Part shown: in pieces, positions 1-40,773 of the stretch
How positions within the stretch are numbered: the first letter of the stretch is position 1
Layout: each line of letters begins with the position of its first letter
Assembly: GCF_017591425.1 (NCBI RefSeq)
Contig: NW_024466512.1
Span: forward strand, 28,139,501 to 28,203,500
DNA length: 64,000 nt
Source: Ochotona curzoniae
Lineage: Eukaryota; Chordata; Mammalia; Lagomorpha; Ochotonidae
Reading direction: 5' to 3'
Translations under genes and position numbers: made by a program
The notes under the pieces: model-generated
Told to the model about the DNA's origin: nothing
Seen by the model: only the letters and a program-made list of their open reading frames with translations
The model's database searches: none

Positions 1-1420
1 AGGCTCCTGAACAATGACCCTAATAAAAAGTGGAGTGTGGTCAAGGACTTGTAGTTTAGAGACTACTTACAGATCTGAAGGTGCCATATAGATAGAAAAC
101 TGCCTAGGACAGTAACTGGCCATTAGAGATGGTCAATGCTTGCTGGTCTGCCCTATTCTCTCAACATCATCTTATCCCTTCCTCTGATATTTATTGAGCA
201 CCAGACTCTGGTGCAATGGTTACTTACCGCTTTGTACTATTTAATCCTAGGTGAGCAACTTTTGGGGTGATATTTTTAAAGGATTTTATTTCTTTACATA
301 GAAATGGAGAAACAAGATTTTCTCTCTGCTGGTTCACTCCCTAAATGGCCACAATAAGTGAAACTAGACCAAGCTGAAGCCAGAAGCCTAGAACCCCATA
401 CAAGTTTCCCACACAGGAGACAGAGGCCCAGCACTTCAACATTTTTGGTTGTTTTGTCATTGGCATTAGCAGGGAGCTGAGTTGGGAAAAGAACAGCTGG
501 GACTTGAACCAGTTCTCTTATTGGAATCCTGGGGTCGGAGGTAGTAGTTTAACCCATTGTGCCAAAATGTTAGCCCCAGTTTGTTTTACAATCTTGAAAA
601 TGGCGAGAGTGTGGGATTACTGACAGATTAATTGCAATTATTAAATTAAGTGCTTATCTTTCCCCCTTTCTGAGTATCCTTGGTGGGTTAAACAGAAGGT
701 TCTTTTGCTTGATAGATTTTGCTCTGGATTTCAGCCCTTTGTTGGGTATGTGACCCCCTCAGTGTCATCTTTACTAAAAGGGGACTTCACATCTCACCCC
801 ATCTCCACCCCCAAGCTGAGGCTTTGGCATCTCCTGTAGCTGATGCAAAACGTGGGGAGCCCAGGGGCTGTCCTGAGCCCTTGCCCTGACCCCCAGATCC
901 TGAGTCACTACTGACTGGGGATTGTGCTCAAAGTTGGGGCACGTGCCTCTCCCTTTCCATGTAATGTGAGAACAAGGGTTGCATAAACTGTAGCAACTTC
1001 AGACCTGAAAACTGCAACTCTCCACCCAGCCGCACCTCTCCTGCCCTTTCTTTTATTTTCTATGCCATAAAAACATTCTAAATAAAGAAGCTTCCTTTAG
1101 ATATAATCATATACGCAGATCCATTTCTGTGTCTCTTAAAGACTTGAATAGACACAATTCTTTTTTGAGCATTTCTAGTGTACAAACCTTTGGTTAATTG
1201 TCCAAAACAAAAATGAGCCATGTAAACCCCTTAAAAATATCTAAAACTGTATTATTTCTTATAGAAACTGATGAGTTGTTAGGTGATTTCCTATCTTCAG
1301 GTGTGATTGTCTGCATTCAGTAACTATGATCCACGAATAAACACTGCCATCTACCAAATAACTATTGAACATAAAGTATTTTCCTAAATATCTAGGATTA
1401 TGATATTGTTTATTTTGCAG
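1..1420. other. MYOF intron sequence up to the first recognised exon
   Basis: No ferlin-like exon is recognised here. It contains one old antisense CSINE (274-578); the rest looks unique. Confidence 0.6.
274..578 (-). mobile_element. Old CSINE copy
   Basis: It reads antisense: an A/T-rich tail side, then ggttcactccctaaatggcc, gaagccagaagcc, gggacttgaaccagttct and gtttaacccattgtgcc. It is strongly diverged. Confidence 0.7.
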
Positions 1421-29906
<28,486 letters not shown>

Positions 29907-30360
29907 TGCAAGCTGAGGCTTCTTGTCAAGGGTCACCCAGCAGCAAGGGGGCCCTGCCTGCTTCTGTGGACCATGATTGAGTGAGTTTGTGTGTGAGCCT
30001 GCAGCCCAGCAGTGTTCACACCACTTCACCGAGGCCTGTCAGTCTCTGGAACTGATCCGGGAAGGTAGTGCCAACAGTATATTTTACTCTGTTATTTTTT
30101 TGAAGTATTGAACATTTTCGTTTCTAAAGTTTTAACAATGTTTTCCAAGGTGGCTGGTTCCATTTAAAAACTATTTTATACGGTTTTGTAACTTAATTCT
30201 GGAGAATTCTTGAAGTAGAATTTGAAAGTTGCTCTTTCTATTATCATATACTTGTTATTTGTAGTCAAAGAAAATAATTGTGCGTTACAAAAACAAAATA
30301 GCTAATTATTTATGCATGCAACCATTGTTATATTTTAATACAGAAAAATATCCCAAGATC
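29907..30360 (+). other. MYOF: MYOF 3' UTR (end uncertain)
   Basis: AT-rich sequence follows the stop codon. I see no AATAAA or ATTAAA in the first kilobase. The best nearby substitute is the variant hexamer AATACA at 30337-30342, just after an ATTTA pentamer at 30308-30312. A 3' UTR of about 430 nt would agree with the known transcript size of human MYOF as I remember it. The end shown is a guess. Confidence 0.5.
30337..30342 (+). promoter_or_regulatory. Possible noncanonical poly(A) signal AATACA
   Basis: The hexamer AATACA occurs in an A/T-rich context about 430 nt after the MYOF stop. AATACA is a known weak variant of the polyadenylation hexamer. No canonical hexamer lies nearby. The call rests on position and motif only. 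Confidence 0.3.
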
Positions 30361-31442
30361 TATTCAACATCTGTGATGAATGCAAATATAGACATTTTAC
30401 CTTATACGTGCTATTTGTTGTATCTGTGGGCCATTTGGGGAAGGAAGCAGCCTCTAGTTCCCTGGCCTCAGTGGAAGGCATACCACTTGGCCATAAAACC
30501 TCATAGTGTACTGACAGATTCTGGATAATGTTCAGATTGAAGTTAATGTAATCAACAATAGAAGCTAATGTAAGTGCCTTTTGTGTACTCCCTCATATAA
30601 TCCTTGAGGCAACCTTGTGAAAGTAGGGTAAACACAAGACTGATGGGGAGCAAGAAATAATGATGCTTTTAGACCTTTAGATAAAATTTGACTGCAAAGA
30701 TTGTGTTGAAATCATTGCTGAGCTGTTTCACATTTCAAATATATTAATGCCTCAATGTTCTGCCAAAAATGCTAGTACTCAAAGTGTCCTCAATCTATAA
30801 AATGTTTGAAGCTTAATGGGATCATGCATGCAAAATATCTTAACTACATCAACACTCAGCAGGCACGCAGACATGCTAGCTTCAGGTGTTGGATTAGACC
30901 TGTTGAAGAGGGATGCTCCAGTGCTGAACTAAGAAAAGAATCGTTCCCTCCAAACAAAGAGAAACAGACTCACTAGACAAGAGGGAAGCAAAAGATAAGG
31001 CTGTCTCCTACCTTCCCAATACTCCTAGGGAAGGAAGGAGGGTACCAAGTTCAAGGGGCGGGACAAGAAGCCACCTCTTGCCCTCCAGACCATACTGTAC
31101 AGACTGATTGGTATATGTGTGGTTGGAGCAGGACACTTGGACTGTTCCATTAGAATGGAGGCTATTCCACTGGGATAGATCTTCCTGTTGGAAGAGGCAG
31201 AATGGATGACTGTGGCTCTCGTTCAGAGCAGCCAGCTCTTCATGAGCTAGATCCCAATCATCCATAATCTTCCAAGTGACAATTAGGCTCTCATATTACA
31301 CCTGTGTACACACAGCTATGCTGACAGCTTGCTGTAAGTGTGATTGAAGGTCTACAACTTTTACATAATTTAAGGAACACCAATGAAGCAAGAGAGATGG
31401 TTTTATTTAAAACAGAGTTCTCTTGGGAGAAGACTTTGGAAA

Positions 31443-31590
31443 GGTCTGGCATTGTAGCACAGTGCGTTAAGCCACCACTTCCAAACCAGCATCCATGTTG
31501 GGAGATGCATTCAAGTCCCAGCTCCCTGCTTCTTTTCAAGCTTTCTGGAAACGCAACTAGAAAGCATTAGATGATGGTCCAAATATTTGG
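31443..31590 (+). mobile_element. Partial CSINE copy (head half)
   Basis: tctggcattgtagcacagtg, attcaagtcccagctccc and aagcattagatgatggtcc are sense CSINE. It then meets an opposite-strand fragment. Confidence 0.55.
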
Positions 31591-31609
31591 TCCTCTGTCA
31601 CTTACGTAG

Positions 31610-31752
31610 GGAATCAGGATGCTTTGGTCATCATCCTCTGCCTTGCCAGGTACAGAATGGGAAGCAGAAGAGCCAGGAGTTGAGCTGGCAGTTCACTATG
31701 GAATACAGGTATTCTAAGTGGGAGTTCAATCCACTGGGTGCCAACATCTGCT
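31610..31752 (-). mobile_element. Partial CSINE copy in opposite orientation
   Basis: catcatcctctgccttgcc, ggagttgagctggcagttc and gggagttcaatccactggg read as antisense CSINE body and head. Confidence 0.5.
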
Positions 31753-34189
31753 GCTACTTGTAATTTTTAATAATCAGTTTGGCACAATACAGACCATTCC
31801 TAACAGATTGCTCAATCACAACAATAAATGCTAGGAGGACACACTAGAGCAGCCACACTGGTATGTTTAGGATGAATGTTAGCCTTTGTTGCAGGGATCT
31901 CTGCTAGCCTATTCTCTAAAATCCCCTCACTCCAGGAACAGTTGCTAGGTAGATAAAGGAATGGCTGAGCATAGAGATTTTTCCTTCTGTGCTTCTACCC
32001 ACTCTAACTGAAATCCAATAGTGTATAGTTTTGAAGAGTACAGGGCAGCCAAGCTCACTTAGGAACAAAATAATTCTTGTGAGAGTTTTGAGTGTGGCTC
32101 CTAGGTAGAACTCATCTTCTTCCCTGCCTGATCCCAGGAAAGTTCCTTCTTGTCCTAGGATAATAATCCCTCTATTGAGATTGATAGCTAAAAGCTGGAA
32201 CTAATCATAGGCCATGCTGATTATTGCTTCATTATGAATTAAATAACATTTAGCCCTGACTGATTCTAGCAAATGCCACCATTAACATTGGAGCTGTCAT
32301 TAAGTAGGAAAAAAAAAAATCTCCATGAGTGCCATGGGGTTGACAGGGAATTGAAAGTCCTGACAGGCTCATACTTGATTTTGTTTTGCTCTTCCTTTCT
32401 CATTTTAAGGCTAGAAAAAAAATGTCACTACCAGACCGACATGTAGCTTTAGAGAGTGATTTACAAGGCAGACAGAATTCTGAAGCCTGGAATGAGAACC
32501 AGTTTAGGAACAGGCGAGAGTGGAGCTGTCTGATTTGGCAGGTACTGGCTGAGTGACAACAGCTTGCCTCTGCAGCTCACCCCAGCCATGGGGTGCTCTG
32601 TCCAAGGGCTGGAGCTGACTGATGTTGCCACCGTGAAGCCATGCTACTAGAAACAACGAGAAGGTGAGGACACCTTCCAGAGACTGCCCATTCCACTCAG
32701 GGTGATGGAGAGAGCTAACATGAAGTACAACATGGCTACCATATGGGAACTGACAGAGACAGTGATTGCAAAATTTATAAATGCTCCACGGTCTTAACAT
32801 TTCGTGCTAAATAGGTTGTTCTGTGAGGCGGACGCAGTCAGTGCCCAGGACCTCATGCACAAAGACCCCCAAGGCAGGTGGGAATTGCATGCACAAGAAG
32901 GCCTCACAGAGTCGGCTGGATGTGGAATTCATTCCTAATGGAGTCACACATAGATTAAGCACCCAGCATCTCTGCAGCTGAGTTTGTGTTTGTTCAGTGT
33001 TGAATGAAGACTCCCTAATCTTTCTTAGGTTAAACATAATGGGGTCCTGAGAAAGATCAAAGGAAGGCGACTTTTCCCTGGATTCACATCTGTGAAATGA
33101 AATGCCAGAGTTCACGAAGTTCAAGACAAACACCAAAGAGACATGTAGCACAGACTAAGTGCAAAACCTAATGAGTAAGGGATTATAATGAAAAACACAG
33201 GCCACCATGTGTACAGGCCCGCTCACAAGTTCAGGGACGCAAGTCTGCAGGAGTCAGGCTTTTACTATTTAAATAAACTGGACGGGGGGGAAAAATATAA
33301 TTTGTTGAGCAACTCCTTCCCAAGACATGGAATCCATCTCAGGGCAATCCAATTTTGCCAAAAATTTATCTGAGCTTCTTAAAAAGGCCCTTTCAGTCCT
33401 TGACTAGAATTAATGCACTACTTCCGTGTGTTTTCACAAGGTCCTAGAGCCAAACCTGTAATCCTCCCCCATCGGATTTCAGTTAAGTCCTGCCCTGGTC
33501 ATTATCAGAGGGAGGAGCGGGAACCTCCAGCTGCATTCAGAGGCAGCTCACAGCCTCGCAGATGAAGTTTCACCTGGGGTGATGGGATAAACAAAATAAA
33601 TGGACTGAATCCTGTCTCCACGGCAGCGAGAGTGGGGGTTCCAGACGTCTGGAAACCAGCGAGCTCACCCCGGCTGGGTCACGATGTAACCTTGTGACTA
33701 GGGAGCCTCTTTTCCGCACGCCCCCCCATCTGGGAAAATAAGCCATAAATTACACGATCGGGGGCTGGCTCAGCATTTCTCATGGTCCTACTTCTCTGTG
33801 ACTCAGTTTCCTTCACTAGACTAGGAAGATAAAATGATTTACGATGCAGACGTGTTTTTAAATGGTGAGCACTGGAGAGACGTTAGATATCAACCTCCTC
33901 ATCAGCCGACGTCAGAACAGCCAAGCTGACATGGGCCAGAAGGCGACAGATGTGTTCTACTTCTGAAATGCACCCTCCGCTCACAAATCACCACCCCCCA
34001 GATCTAACTGTGCAAATCTAATGAAAGAAAACAAGTTTAAAAAATGTTAAGGGGGGGCAGCGATTCCTGTTCTGGCTGTTTGCACAAAGGAAATAAAAGC
34101 CAGGCCTTGGAGAGCCTTCTGTACACCCTGTTCTCGGCGTTGTTCACAAGAGCCAAAAGGCAGAAGCAACGACTGTAGACTGGGCGCGT

Positions 34190-34506
34190 GTGCCTCCACC
34201 ACCCCCAAACTGTGCATGTTAGCACCCTGGCCCCATGGAGGCTGGTTTAGGAGTGGAACTTTGGAGGTAACTAGTGCCTTCATACCAAGGTTGGAGACAG
34301 TCCCCTGTCCCTTTGACCACTGGAGGACTCAACAAATAGACAGTCATCCTTCATCTAGGAAGCCAGCACTCGGCAGATACCAAATGTGCTTGCACCTTGA
34401 CCCTGGCTGTCGCAGCGACTGCAACTGTGAAAGATAAAGTTCCTGCTGTTTATAACCCAGCCAGTCTTGTAGCACTCTGTGATAGCAGCCCAAATGGACT
34501 AAGACA
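34190..34506 (+). mobile_element. MaLR-type (MLT1/MST) solo LTR remnant
   Basis: The 3' end gtttataacccagccagtct followed by gatagcagcccaaatgga and ctaagaca follows the remembered MST/MLT1 LTR end. The upstream body (gaggctggtttaggagtgga, ggaggtaact) is diverged and its left limit uncertain. Confidence 0.6.
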
Positions 34507-34557
34507 CAATCCAGGGGTATATGCATGGACGAACAAATAAACAAAATGTAAAATATA

Positions 34558-34800
34558 GGTGGGGTGAGCACTGTGGCCTAGCAGCTGCTTGGGACTCCCA
34601 CATCCCGTATCAATGTGCAGGGACCCTGTCTCACTTGCACTTCCAATCCAACTTCCTGCTAATGCACTTGAGACACCTCAGTCAGCACCATTACAAGTGG
34701 ATGGAAGATCTGCATATAAACACACCCATACTTGGCATGCATGGCACTCCCTCTTTTGCTCTGCCTTTCAAATAAATAAAAATAAATAAAATCTTTATTG
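34558..34800 (+). mobile_element. CSINE copy
   Basis: Sense: gagcactgtggcctagcagc, caatccaacttcctgctaat and tttcaaataaataaaaata. The central body is shortened. Confidence 0.75.
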
Positions 34801-34836
34801 GAAACTATTTTTTTGTGAAAAAGGAAAGTGGTAAGA

Positions 34837-35185
34837 GGGGTAGGCATTGTCGTGCAGCGTGGTAAGTTGCCACTTTGACATCTGCATCCCCTGTCAGTGT
34901 TGGGGATGTTGAGTGCCAGCTACTCCACCTCTAATCCCGTTTCCTGCTAAGATGCCTTTAAAGTGATAAATAATGCACATGGCAAACCCTGGTGGAATTC
35001 CTGGCTCTTAGCTTCAGCCTGACCTAGCCCTGGCAGTTGTGGGCATTTGGGTAGCAAACCAGCAGATGGAAATCAAACAATCCCTCTCCTTGTCCCTCCC
35101 CAACTCCCTCCTTCACCCTAATCTCACCTTCAGCTTCTCTGACACTTTGTCTTCCAAATCAAATAAATAAATAAAACTTCTTTTA
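34837..35185 (+). mobile_element. Older CSINE copy
   Basis: Sense: gtaggcattgtcgtgcagcg, tggaattcctggctcttagc and aaatcaaataaataaataaa. Its tail hosts the next insertion. Confidence 0.78.
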
Positions 35186-35200
35186 AAAGTGTGGACTATA

Positions 35201-35521
35201 TTGGGCCTGGTGCAGTAGCCTAGTGGCTAGAGTCCTCGCCTTGTACACTCCGGGATCCCATATGGGTGCCAGTTTTAATCCCAGCAGCCCTGCTTTCCAT
35301 CCATCTCCCTGCTTGTGACCTGGGAAAGCAGTGGAGGACGGCCCAAAGCCTTGGGACCCTGCACCCTCATGGGAAACCCAGAGAGCTCCTGGCTTCGGAT
35401 CAGCTGCGCTCCGGCCGTTGCAGTTACTTGGGGAACACATCATCAGACAGAAGATATTCTTCTCTGTCTCTCCTCCTTCCTACATATATCTGACTTTGCA
35501 ATAAAACTAAATCTTTTTTTT
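35201..35521 (+). mobile_element. CSINE inserted in the tail of another CSINE
   Basis: Sense, near full length. It is flanked by AAAGTGTGGACTATA (35186-35200) and AAAGTGTGGACTGTA (35522-35536), a 15-bp duplication with one mismatch. Confidence 0.9.
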
Positions 35522-36898
35522 AAAGTGTGGACTGTACACACCACGGGATGTTATGCAGCCTTCCAAATGGAAGGAAACTCCAACACAAGTTATAACACGG
35601 ACGAAACGTGAAGAAATTGTATGGTAAGTTAAAGAAACCAGATTACAAAAGGACAACCTGTGGCTGCTTCCACTTAGGTGAAGTGGCTAAGCATGGTCAG
35701 AGGGACAGGAATCAGTGTGGTGGCTGCCAGGATCTGCGGGAAGAGCACACGGGGGGACTGAACACACGGTGGTGGGATTTGGTTTCACAGGAGTCAAGGG
35801 ATCTGTGGACAGAGGAGAGCAGAGCAACAGTAGCACACTGGAGGTCCCCGAGCCGCACATCCAAAGCTCGTCACCTTTATGCTGTATGTCCTTCACCCCA
35901 AAGCCACTGTAAGCCTCACGGAAGATGCCTTGCAGACCCTCTCACCAGCTCTGCAATCTGCTTTCCCTCCTGGGTCCTACAGATCCCAGGGTCTAGAAGG
36001 GGGTAATACTTGCTGTCTGTCCCAGGAACAAAGCACTGGTCGGTAGAGTCTCTCTTGACAGCCGTCACTGGGATTGCTTGGGGTTGATTCACTTTATGAA
36101 ATGAGCTGCCAGCACGTGAACAGTGGGGAAAGTCACACTGAGAAACCGCGGAGGCTTTGCTTGCCACGCTGACGGGTCCACCAACGCATCACAGCGCAGC
36201 AACTGGCAGTAACTGCCGAGCCCCTGTCCCGCCACGTAGATGTCTGTGCCCAGCCTTCTGGAGTGTGGGGCTCTGGCACACTTTGTGGCCAAAGTCAGTA
36301 GCAGGAGGATCTCTAATCAAGACAGAGAATCAATTGGAAGCTTCCGGGCTGGACAGCTGTCTCAGCTATCCTGTGCCACTGCAGCCACACCCCCTGCCTC
36401 ACTCCACTCTGGGCTTCAGTGCAAGCCCTGCCCTCCCTTAGGGCCCTCATCTCTCTCCTCAGGTGCCCCAAGTCAGCCATAACCCCACGATTCCAAAGAA
36501 ACCCAATCAGCTCCCCTTGAACAAATCATTCTCACAAATGGATGTTCAAGCCCACCGATGTGGTCAGAAGCTCGATCTCGCTAACCAGGAAGGAAACACA
36601 AAACCACAGTGAGGTATCTTTGCACGCCCTCCAGATTGGATCTGATGTCAAGGACCAAAGGAGGAAGAGAAACCACATAGATTTCACACATAGCTGGTGG
36701 GAGAGTGAATTGGTAAAGTCAGCAGAGAGAGTAGCTTGTCATTGTCTCCTAGAGCTGACAATCCCTGCTCTGCGACCAGCAACTGCACTCAGCAGATTGC
36801 ACCTGACAGAAAAGTAGACAAACATGTGCCTACGAATTTAAGAATGTTTGAAATGGCAAAACGCTGAAGGAACACCCATGCCAGTTATAATAAATTGG

Positions 36899-37212
36899 GG
36901 TGCTGGCACGACGGCATAGCACACTAATCCTTACCTGTGGAGCTGGCATACTATATGGGTACTGGTTTGAGTTCTGTCTGCTCCACTTCCAGTCCAGCTC
37001 CCTGCGAATAGCCTGGGAAAGCAGCAGAAGATGGCCCAAGTCCTTGTAACCCTGCTCCCATATGAGAGACCAAGAAGCAGCTCCTGGCTTCAGATCATCC
37101 CAGTTCAGGCTATTGCAGCCATTTGGGGAGTGAACCAAGGCATAGAAGACTACTCTCCCCCTCTCTCCTTCTCTCTCTGTAACTCTCTCAAGAAAAATAG
37201 ATCTTTAAAAAC
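36899..37212 (+). mobile_element. CSINE copy
   Basis: Sense: gctggcacgacggcatagca, gcctgggaaagcagcagaag and gccatttggggagtgaacc. Confidence 0.82.
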
Positions 37213-37399
37213 AATAAATTGGACAATGAACTGAAGTAAAGTTATTTAATAAAACATTCTAAAGCAATGGAAGTGATTGAGATGCAGCTACAACACAAAT
37301 CCTTGAAAAAACACTAAGTGACAGCAGAATATTCAAGAGCACTTGAAGTATGATCAAGTCTAATCAAAATTTAAAAGTGCATAAGACTGTCATGTTTAG

Positions 37400-37728
37400 G
37401 GCCCAGCGCGGTGGCACAAGTGGTTAAGGTCCTTGCCTTGCACGCCCAGAATCCCATATGGGCGCCGGTTCTATCCCAGCAGCCCCGCTTCCCTTCCAGT
37501 TCCCTGCCTCTGGCCTGGGAAAGCAGTTGAGGACGGCCCAAAGCCTTGGGACCCTGCATCCGCGTGGGAGACCCAGAAGAGGTTCCTGGCTTCGGATCGG
37601 CATAGCATCGGCCAGTTGCGCTCACTTGGGGAGTGAATCATCGGACGGAAGATCTTCCTCTCTGTCTCTCCTCTCTGTATATCCGCCTTTCCAATAAAAA
37701 AAATAATAAAAATAAATCTTTTTAAAAA
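37400..37728 (+). mobile_element. Young full-length CSINE with long target-site duplication
   Basis: Complete sense element from ggcccagcgcggtggcacaa to aaataaatctttttaaaaaa. It is flanked by identical 17-mers AAGACTGTCATGTTTAG at 37383-37399 and 37729-37745, though the first AA of the second may belong to the tail. The head keeps a tRNA-like A box and B box (ggttctatcc). It is one of the least diverged copies in the window. Confidence 0.95.
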
Positions 37729-38149
37729 AAGACTGTCATGTTTAGACAGTAGACACATAGTTTATCTATCCCCCCAAAAGTGACTGGGGGACAGACGGGG
37801 ATGGGTCTTCAGGAAAATGAGAGAGAGGCCTTTGGGAAGAGCTCATAGGGATGGTCTGAAAGAACAGTCATTTATTTTTCTTAAACCACATGATTAGTAC
37901 AGAGTCTCATTACTCTTTATGCTTCATGGCACTGGCCCCTCCATGTTTAATAAAAAAAAAAACTTAATAGTTGCCCTTCTTCCCCAAATGACTAGGCATG
38001 TCTAGACTAGACTAGAACAATGTCCTGGGGTTAAGAATGAAGAACTTTGCTTGTGGATGAAGCCAAACTCCCTGCAAAGGCAATCTGTGAATGAACGCAC
38101 AGCAACACTTCTGCATGCTCTTCTGCTCAGTCACTCAAAGCCTCCGGGA

Positions 38150-38440
38150 GCAGCGGGCGGTTGGTACGGCCGTTAGGATGCTGTTTTGGAACACTCACAC
38201 CCCATGTCACTGTGTCTGGATCCGGGTCCAGCTCCACTCCCACCCCTGGCTGCCTGCTGCTGCGCACCCAGGAGGCCACAGGCAGTGGCTCATTTGCCAC
38301 TCATGTGGGAAATTCAGTCTGAGTTCCAGCCTCCAGACTTCAGCTTCATCTGGCTCCAGCTGCTGCAGTCATCAACAAGTAAACCAACAGATAGATCTCT
38401 CACTCTCTCTCAAATCCTGAAAAGTCAGATACTTTTTTTA
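38150..38440 (+). mobile_element. Old CSINE copy
   Basis: Sense and diverged: gagcagcgggcggttggtac, gtggctcatttgccactcat and aaaccaacagatagatctct. Confidence 0.6.
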
Positions 38441-38774
38441 AAATCCAATTTCAGCTCCATGGTAGGTTGGGACAGGGGTTTCAATAGTGTGAGCTGATTT
38501 CCAGCACTTTACCTAGACCGTGGTGGACTACCCGCTGGGCTGCAGAGGAAAGAAATGCACGCCTTGCCAGTGGCATTATCCAAAGCTGAGTCAGAGGCCA
38601 AAGTTCCTGCACTTTTGTCTTCCTTGGACCCTTCGGTCTCCTCTGGGGCCTCGCACTGGTCAAACCTAGCTGGAGAACTAGTTGGCTTTGATCAGCCCTG
38701 GCAACACCAGTTAAAGCAAGGCGAAGGAGGGGCAGGTCCAGTTGCATACAGGCAAGGGGCAGCTCTGGCTGCTT

Positions 38775-38960
38775 CACATGAATGATTTCATCGAATCTTT
38801 ACAGCAGCTCCATTGGGTAGGAGACAGGCCTGCCTACCTCACATATAAAGAAGACACAGAGAGGATAAGTAAACTGGCCAAAGATCACGTAACAATCAGC
38901 TGAAGGAGTCAGGATTTGGATGTGGACAGTGCAGACCTGGATTGAACTTGAGGCCAGTGG
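38775..38960 (-). mobile_element. MIR remnant
   Basis: Antisense MIR: tttacagcagctccattggg, agaagacacagagaggataa, gtaaactggccaaagatca and gtcaggatttgga. Confidence 0.65.
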
Positions 38961-39406
38961 AGTAACTCCAGAGCCACCTGCTATGCTTACCCCCACCGCT
39001 ACCAAACGGCTTGGGTCAGATAAAATGCTAATCAAATCAAACTGAGTGGCCAAGAACTGGAGGACTGAATTTTTCACTTCTGCTTTATTTATATTCAATT
39101 ATGTTCCTCAGTCTTCTGCTGCTTTTCTGTAAGTAAATCCAGAATACCACCTAGAGTTTCAGAATATCACTAGGCATGGTCTTCACAAGGTTTACCAGGG
39201 GAAAGCATTCGGGCCTGATGGTCACCACCCTGCATTAAGTCTTGGGTTCCAATTTGAGCTCCATTCCTGATTGCAGCAGCTCACTAAGTTGGATTGTGGC
39301 AGACAGGGAGTGATGGCTCACCCAGTGGGGTCCTTGCCGGCCCGTCTGTGGAATTTACCAGAGGATGAGGGTTCCATTTCCCTCTCAGTTAGATGACAAT
39401 TTGATT

Positions 39407-39736
39407 TTTTTAAAAAAGATTTATTTATTTTTATTGCAAAGTCAAATACACAGAGAGAAGGAGAGACAGACAGGCAGATCTTCCATCCACTGAGATTCAC
39501 TCCCCAAGCGGCAGCAATGGCTGAAGCTCAGCTGATCTGAAGCCAGGAACCAGGAGTTTCCCCCTGGTTTCCCATGCAGGTACAGAGGCCGAAGGTTTTG
39601 GGCCATCCTCATCTGCTTTCCCAGGCATGGAGCTGAATGGCAAGCAAGGAATCTGGGACATAAACTGGAGCCTATATGGGATCCCAGTGCTTGCAAGACA
39701 TGGACTTTAGCCACTAGGCTACTGTGCCAGGCACTG
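39407..39736 (-). mobile_element. Full-length CSINE copy
   Basis: Antisense: tttaaaaaagatttatttat, gaagccaggaaccaggagt, cctatatgggatcccagtg and tagccactaggctactgtgc. Confidence 0.88.
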
Positions 39737-39794
39737 TTAAATAATAATCTTTAAAATTAATTTTAAAAAAATGAATAAAATGAAACAGCTATGT

Positions 39795-39890
39795 GTGAAT
39801 TTCATTTTTTGTTCACTAAAACAAACTTGCTTTTGGTTTTATCTTATTTTATTTTCCATGAGCTTTATGAAGTACCTTTGTATATAAGAG
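39795..39890 (+). repeat. Interspersed tail-type repeat, copy 2
   Basis: tcactaaaacaaacttgc and ttttccatgagctttatgaa followed by gtacctttgtata match the copies at 27280 and 43586. Confidence 0.5.
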
Positions 39891-40043
39891 GAGCCACCAT
39901 AGAATGGATGATTTTATCTCACTAAATTTTTAAATGAAATCCCTAGTAGGAAATTTCCTAAGTCAGAGGTCATGAGCATGTGTTGGACACACTCAATATC
40001 CTTAAGACATATTACCAGTGGCTTGCTTAAAAAACAGACCTGA

Positions 40044-40365
40044 GCCCAGTGATGTGGCCTGGTGGCTAGAGTCCTTGCCTTGCACATGCCGGGATCCCAT
40101 ATGGGCGCAAGTTCTAATCCATCCTGGCTACTCTACTTCCCATCCAGCTCCCTGCTTGTGGTCTGGGAAAGCAGTTGAGGATGGCCCAAAACCTTGGGAC
40201 CCTGCACCCGTGTAGGAGACCTAGGAGAAGCTCCTGGCTCCTGACTTCGGATTGACTCTATTGCAGCCACTTGGGGAATGAATCAGCAGATGGAAGATCT
40301 TTCTCTTTGTATCTCCTCTCTGTATATCTGCCTTTCCAATAAAAAGAAATAAATTAAAAAGAAAT
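40044..40365 (+). mobile_element. CSINE copy with target-site duplication
   Basis: Sense and complete. It is flanked by ACAGACCTGA at 40034-40043 and 40366-40375. Confidence 0.9.
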
Positions 40366-40773
40366 ACAGACCTGATCCACAGCCCACACTCCCAGCAGAA
40401 AGCTAAGCCTTAACCAGGTCTGCATGGTAGGGGAGCCCTGCCAAGCCCTGACTGCTGGGTGCATTTAGGGGTGTGGCCTGCTCTGAAGCCTCCAGAGGGA
40501 ACAAATGTGTCACCTCATGTGTCCCCGACCTCCTTCTAAAAGGAGCATGGACTCTTCAGTTCTGAGAGCTGAATTTCAATAAAGAACTATCAGTGTACAT
40601 TAAATACGCTGAGTAAGAGAGCCCAACTAGCAAGTTAAGGTCGACAAGCTCCCAAAAGTTTTAAATTAAACTTCATATTCCTCTTAAAAAGAGGAGAAGG
40701 GAGGGATTAAAGTTAAAGCAAGAACCATCAATTAAATAGAAGTTTTGCAAAGTTAAAACAAGAATGGGAGGGG

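Larger units (their letters stand above)
30361..34174. other. Intergenic sequence after MYOF
   Basis: I see no gene here. Besides the opposed CSINE fragments at 31443-31752 the sequence looks mostly unique. A minus-strand open frame at 31008-31265 has no family I recognise. Confidence 0.6.

Noticed and set aside
1..1420. An additional MYOF exon at the left edge, e.g. before gtgagc at 251
   Set aside because: The sequence before that GT does not read as ferlin in any frame and lacks a fitting acceptor.
37400..37480. tRNA-like gene with A and B boxes
   Set aside because: The boxes belong to the tRNA-derived head of a CSINE; the sequence continues into the SINE body and tail. The same holds for the other full-length copies.
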